A stretch of 52,986 nt of DNA. Source: an uncultured Opitutia bacterium. Its GTDB lineage: Bacteria; Verrucomicrobiota; Verrucomicrobiia; Opitutales; Opitutaceae. The stretch spans positions 1 through 52,986 of the forward strand of contig CAIJFT010000127.1 in NCBI GenBank assembly GCA_903820035.1, written 5' to 3'. Under the pieces are notes generated by a model. That model saw nothing but the letters and a program-made list of their open reading frames with translations, had not been told where the DNA came from and made no database searches. The number at the start of each line of letters is the position of its first letter. Position 1 is the first letter of the stretch. Below are positions 52,920 to 52,986 of this stretch, piece by piece. Both the position numbers and the translations under genes were made by a program.

Positions 52920-52986
52920 TTGAAAATTCGCGCCCTCGCCCTCCTCGGCTCCACGTTGGTCCTGACCGGCAGTCTCCTGGCCGGGC
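52920..52986 (+). CDS. Exported protein, signal peptide only (cut by the right edge)
   Basis: From TTG 52920 the frame stays open to the window end and reads as a signal peptide: a start followed by KIRALALLGS, a hydrophobic core TLVLTGSLLA and Gly. The start lies eight bases after the stop of the 43-residue sorting-tail gene, so both are probably on one transcript. Only about 22 residues are visible, so the function cannot be judged. Confidence 0.55.
   Translation, partial: MKIRALALLGSTLVLTGSLLAG

Overview
The window looks like a chromosomal segment of a GC-rich Gram-negative bacterium of the Verrucomicrobiota, most likely the family Opitutaceae. This is inferred from the gene set and not from a marker gene. 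The pointers are three TonB-dependent receptors with Opitutus-style sequences, a Tat-exported Gfo/Idh/MocA oxidoreductase, a GMC oxidoreductase paired with a gluconate-2-dehydrogenase-subunit-3-like protein, menaquinone genes, and CTERM-type surface proteins at both edges (a PEP-CTERM-style N-terminus at 1-422 and a VPDSG-like tail at 52780-52911). Gene density is high and most of the genes are housekeeping. I see no prophage, insertion sequence, integrase or CRISPR array.

Left part (1-13.6 kb). A truncated exported protein, a Tat-exported oxidoreductase and, divergently, a large TonB receptor share a 214-bp control region that holds a G11 tract and a 21-bp palindrome. Then come a YugP-type zinc metallopeptidase, an M3 oligopeptidase, a second (BtuB-like) TonB receptor and a ferredoxin, all on the minus strand. 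Divergent from these are a rhomboid-like protein whose nucleophile position holds Thr, and a Prc/CTP-type periplasmic protease.

Middle (13.9-33.2 kb). prfA-prmC (release factor 1 and its methyltransferase), a HAD hydrolase, a YqeY protein, a DUF2237 protein, ogt, trpF and an OppA-like lipoprotein come first. A minus-strand run follows: asd, tRNA-Val, ilvN, ilvC, hemC, hemD (aspartate-family, branched-chain amino acid and tetrapyrrole synthesis). Next are an L,D-transpeptidase, metG-menF-menD, and a two-gene NarL-type two-component system. The response regulator of that pair appears to have lost about 20 residues, including receiver strand beta-5 and its conserved lysine.

Right part (33.3-53 kb). 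rdgB, a sigma-54-dependent NtrC-type regulator, an M50 protease, tRNA-Ala, an ExbB/ExbD/TonB module that could energise the TonB receptors, and the plus-strand run pfkB-like kinase, tmk, holB. After that come a two-gene ABC importer (ATPase with a C-terminal AAA-associated domain, plus a double-length permease) without a binding protein, the GMC oxidoreductase pair, an alpha/beta hydrolase and a third TonB receptor with an N-terminal carboxypeptidase-regulatory-like domain. The window ends with a 43-residue gene that is little more than a VPDSG-like sorting tail, eight bases before the start of another exported protein that is cut off by the edge.

The most unusual points are the receiver deletion, the Thr-rhomboid, the tiny sorting-tail gene, tRNA-Val directly upstream of valine-synthesis genes, a small dispersed intergenic repeat (two copies), and several perfect intergenic inverted repeats. 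I did not find a clearly new multi-gene system; the best leads are the small CTERM locus at the right edge and the altered two-component system.
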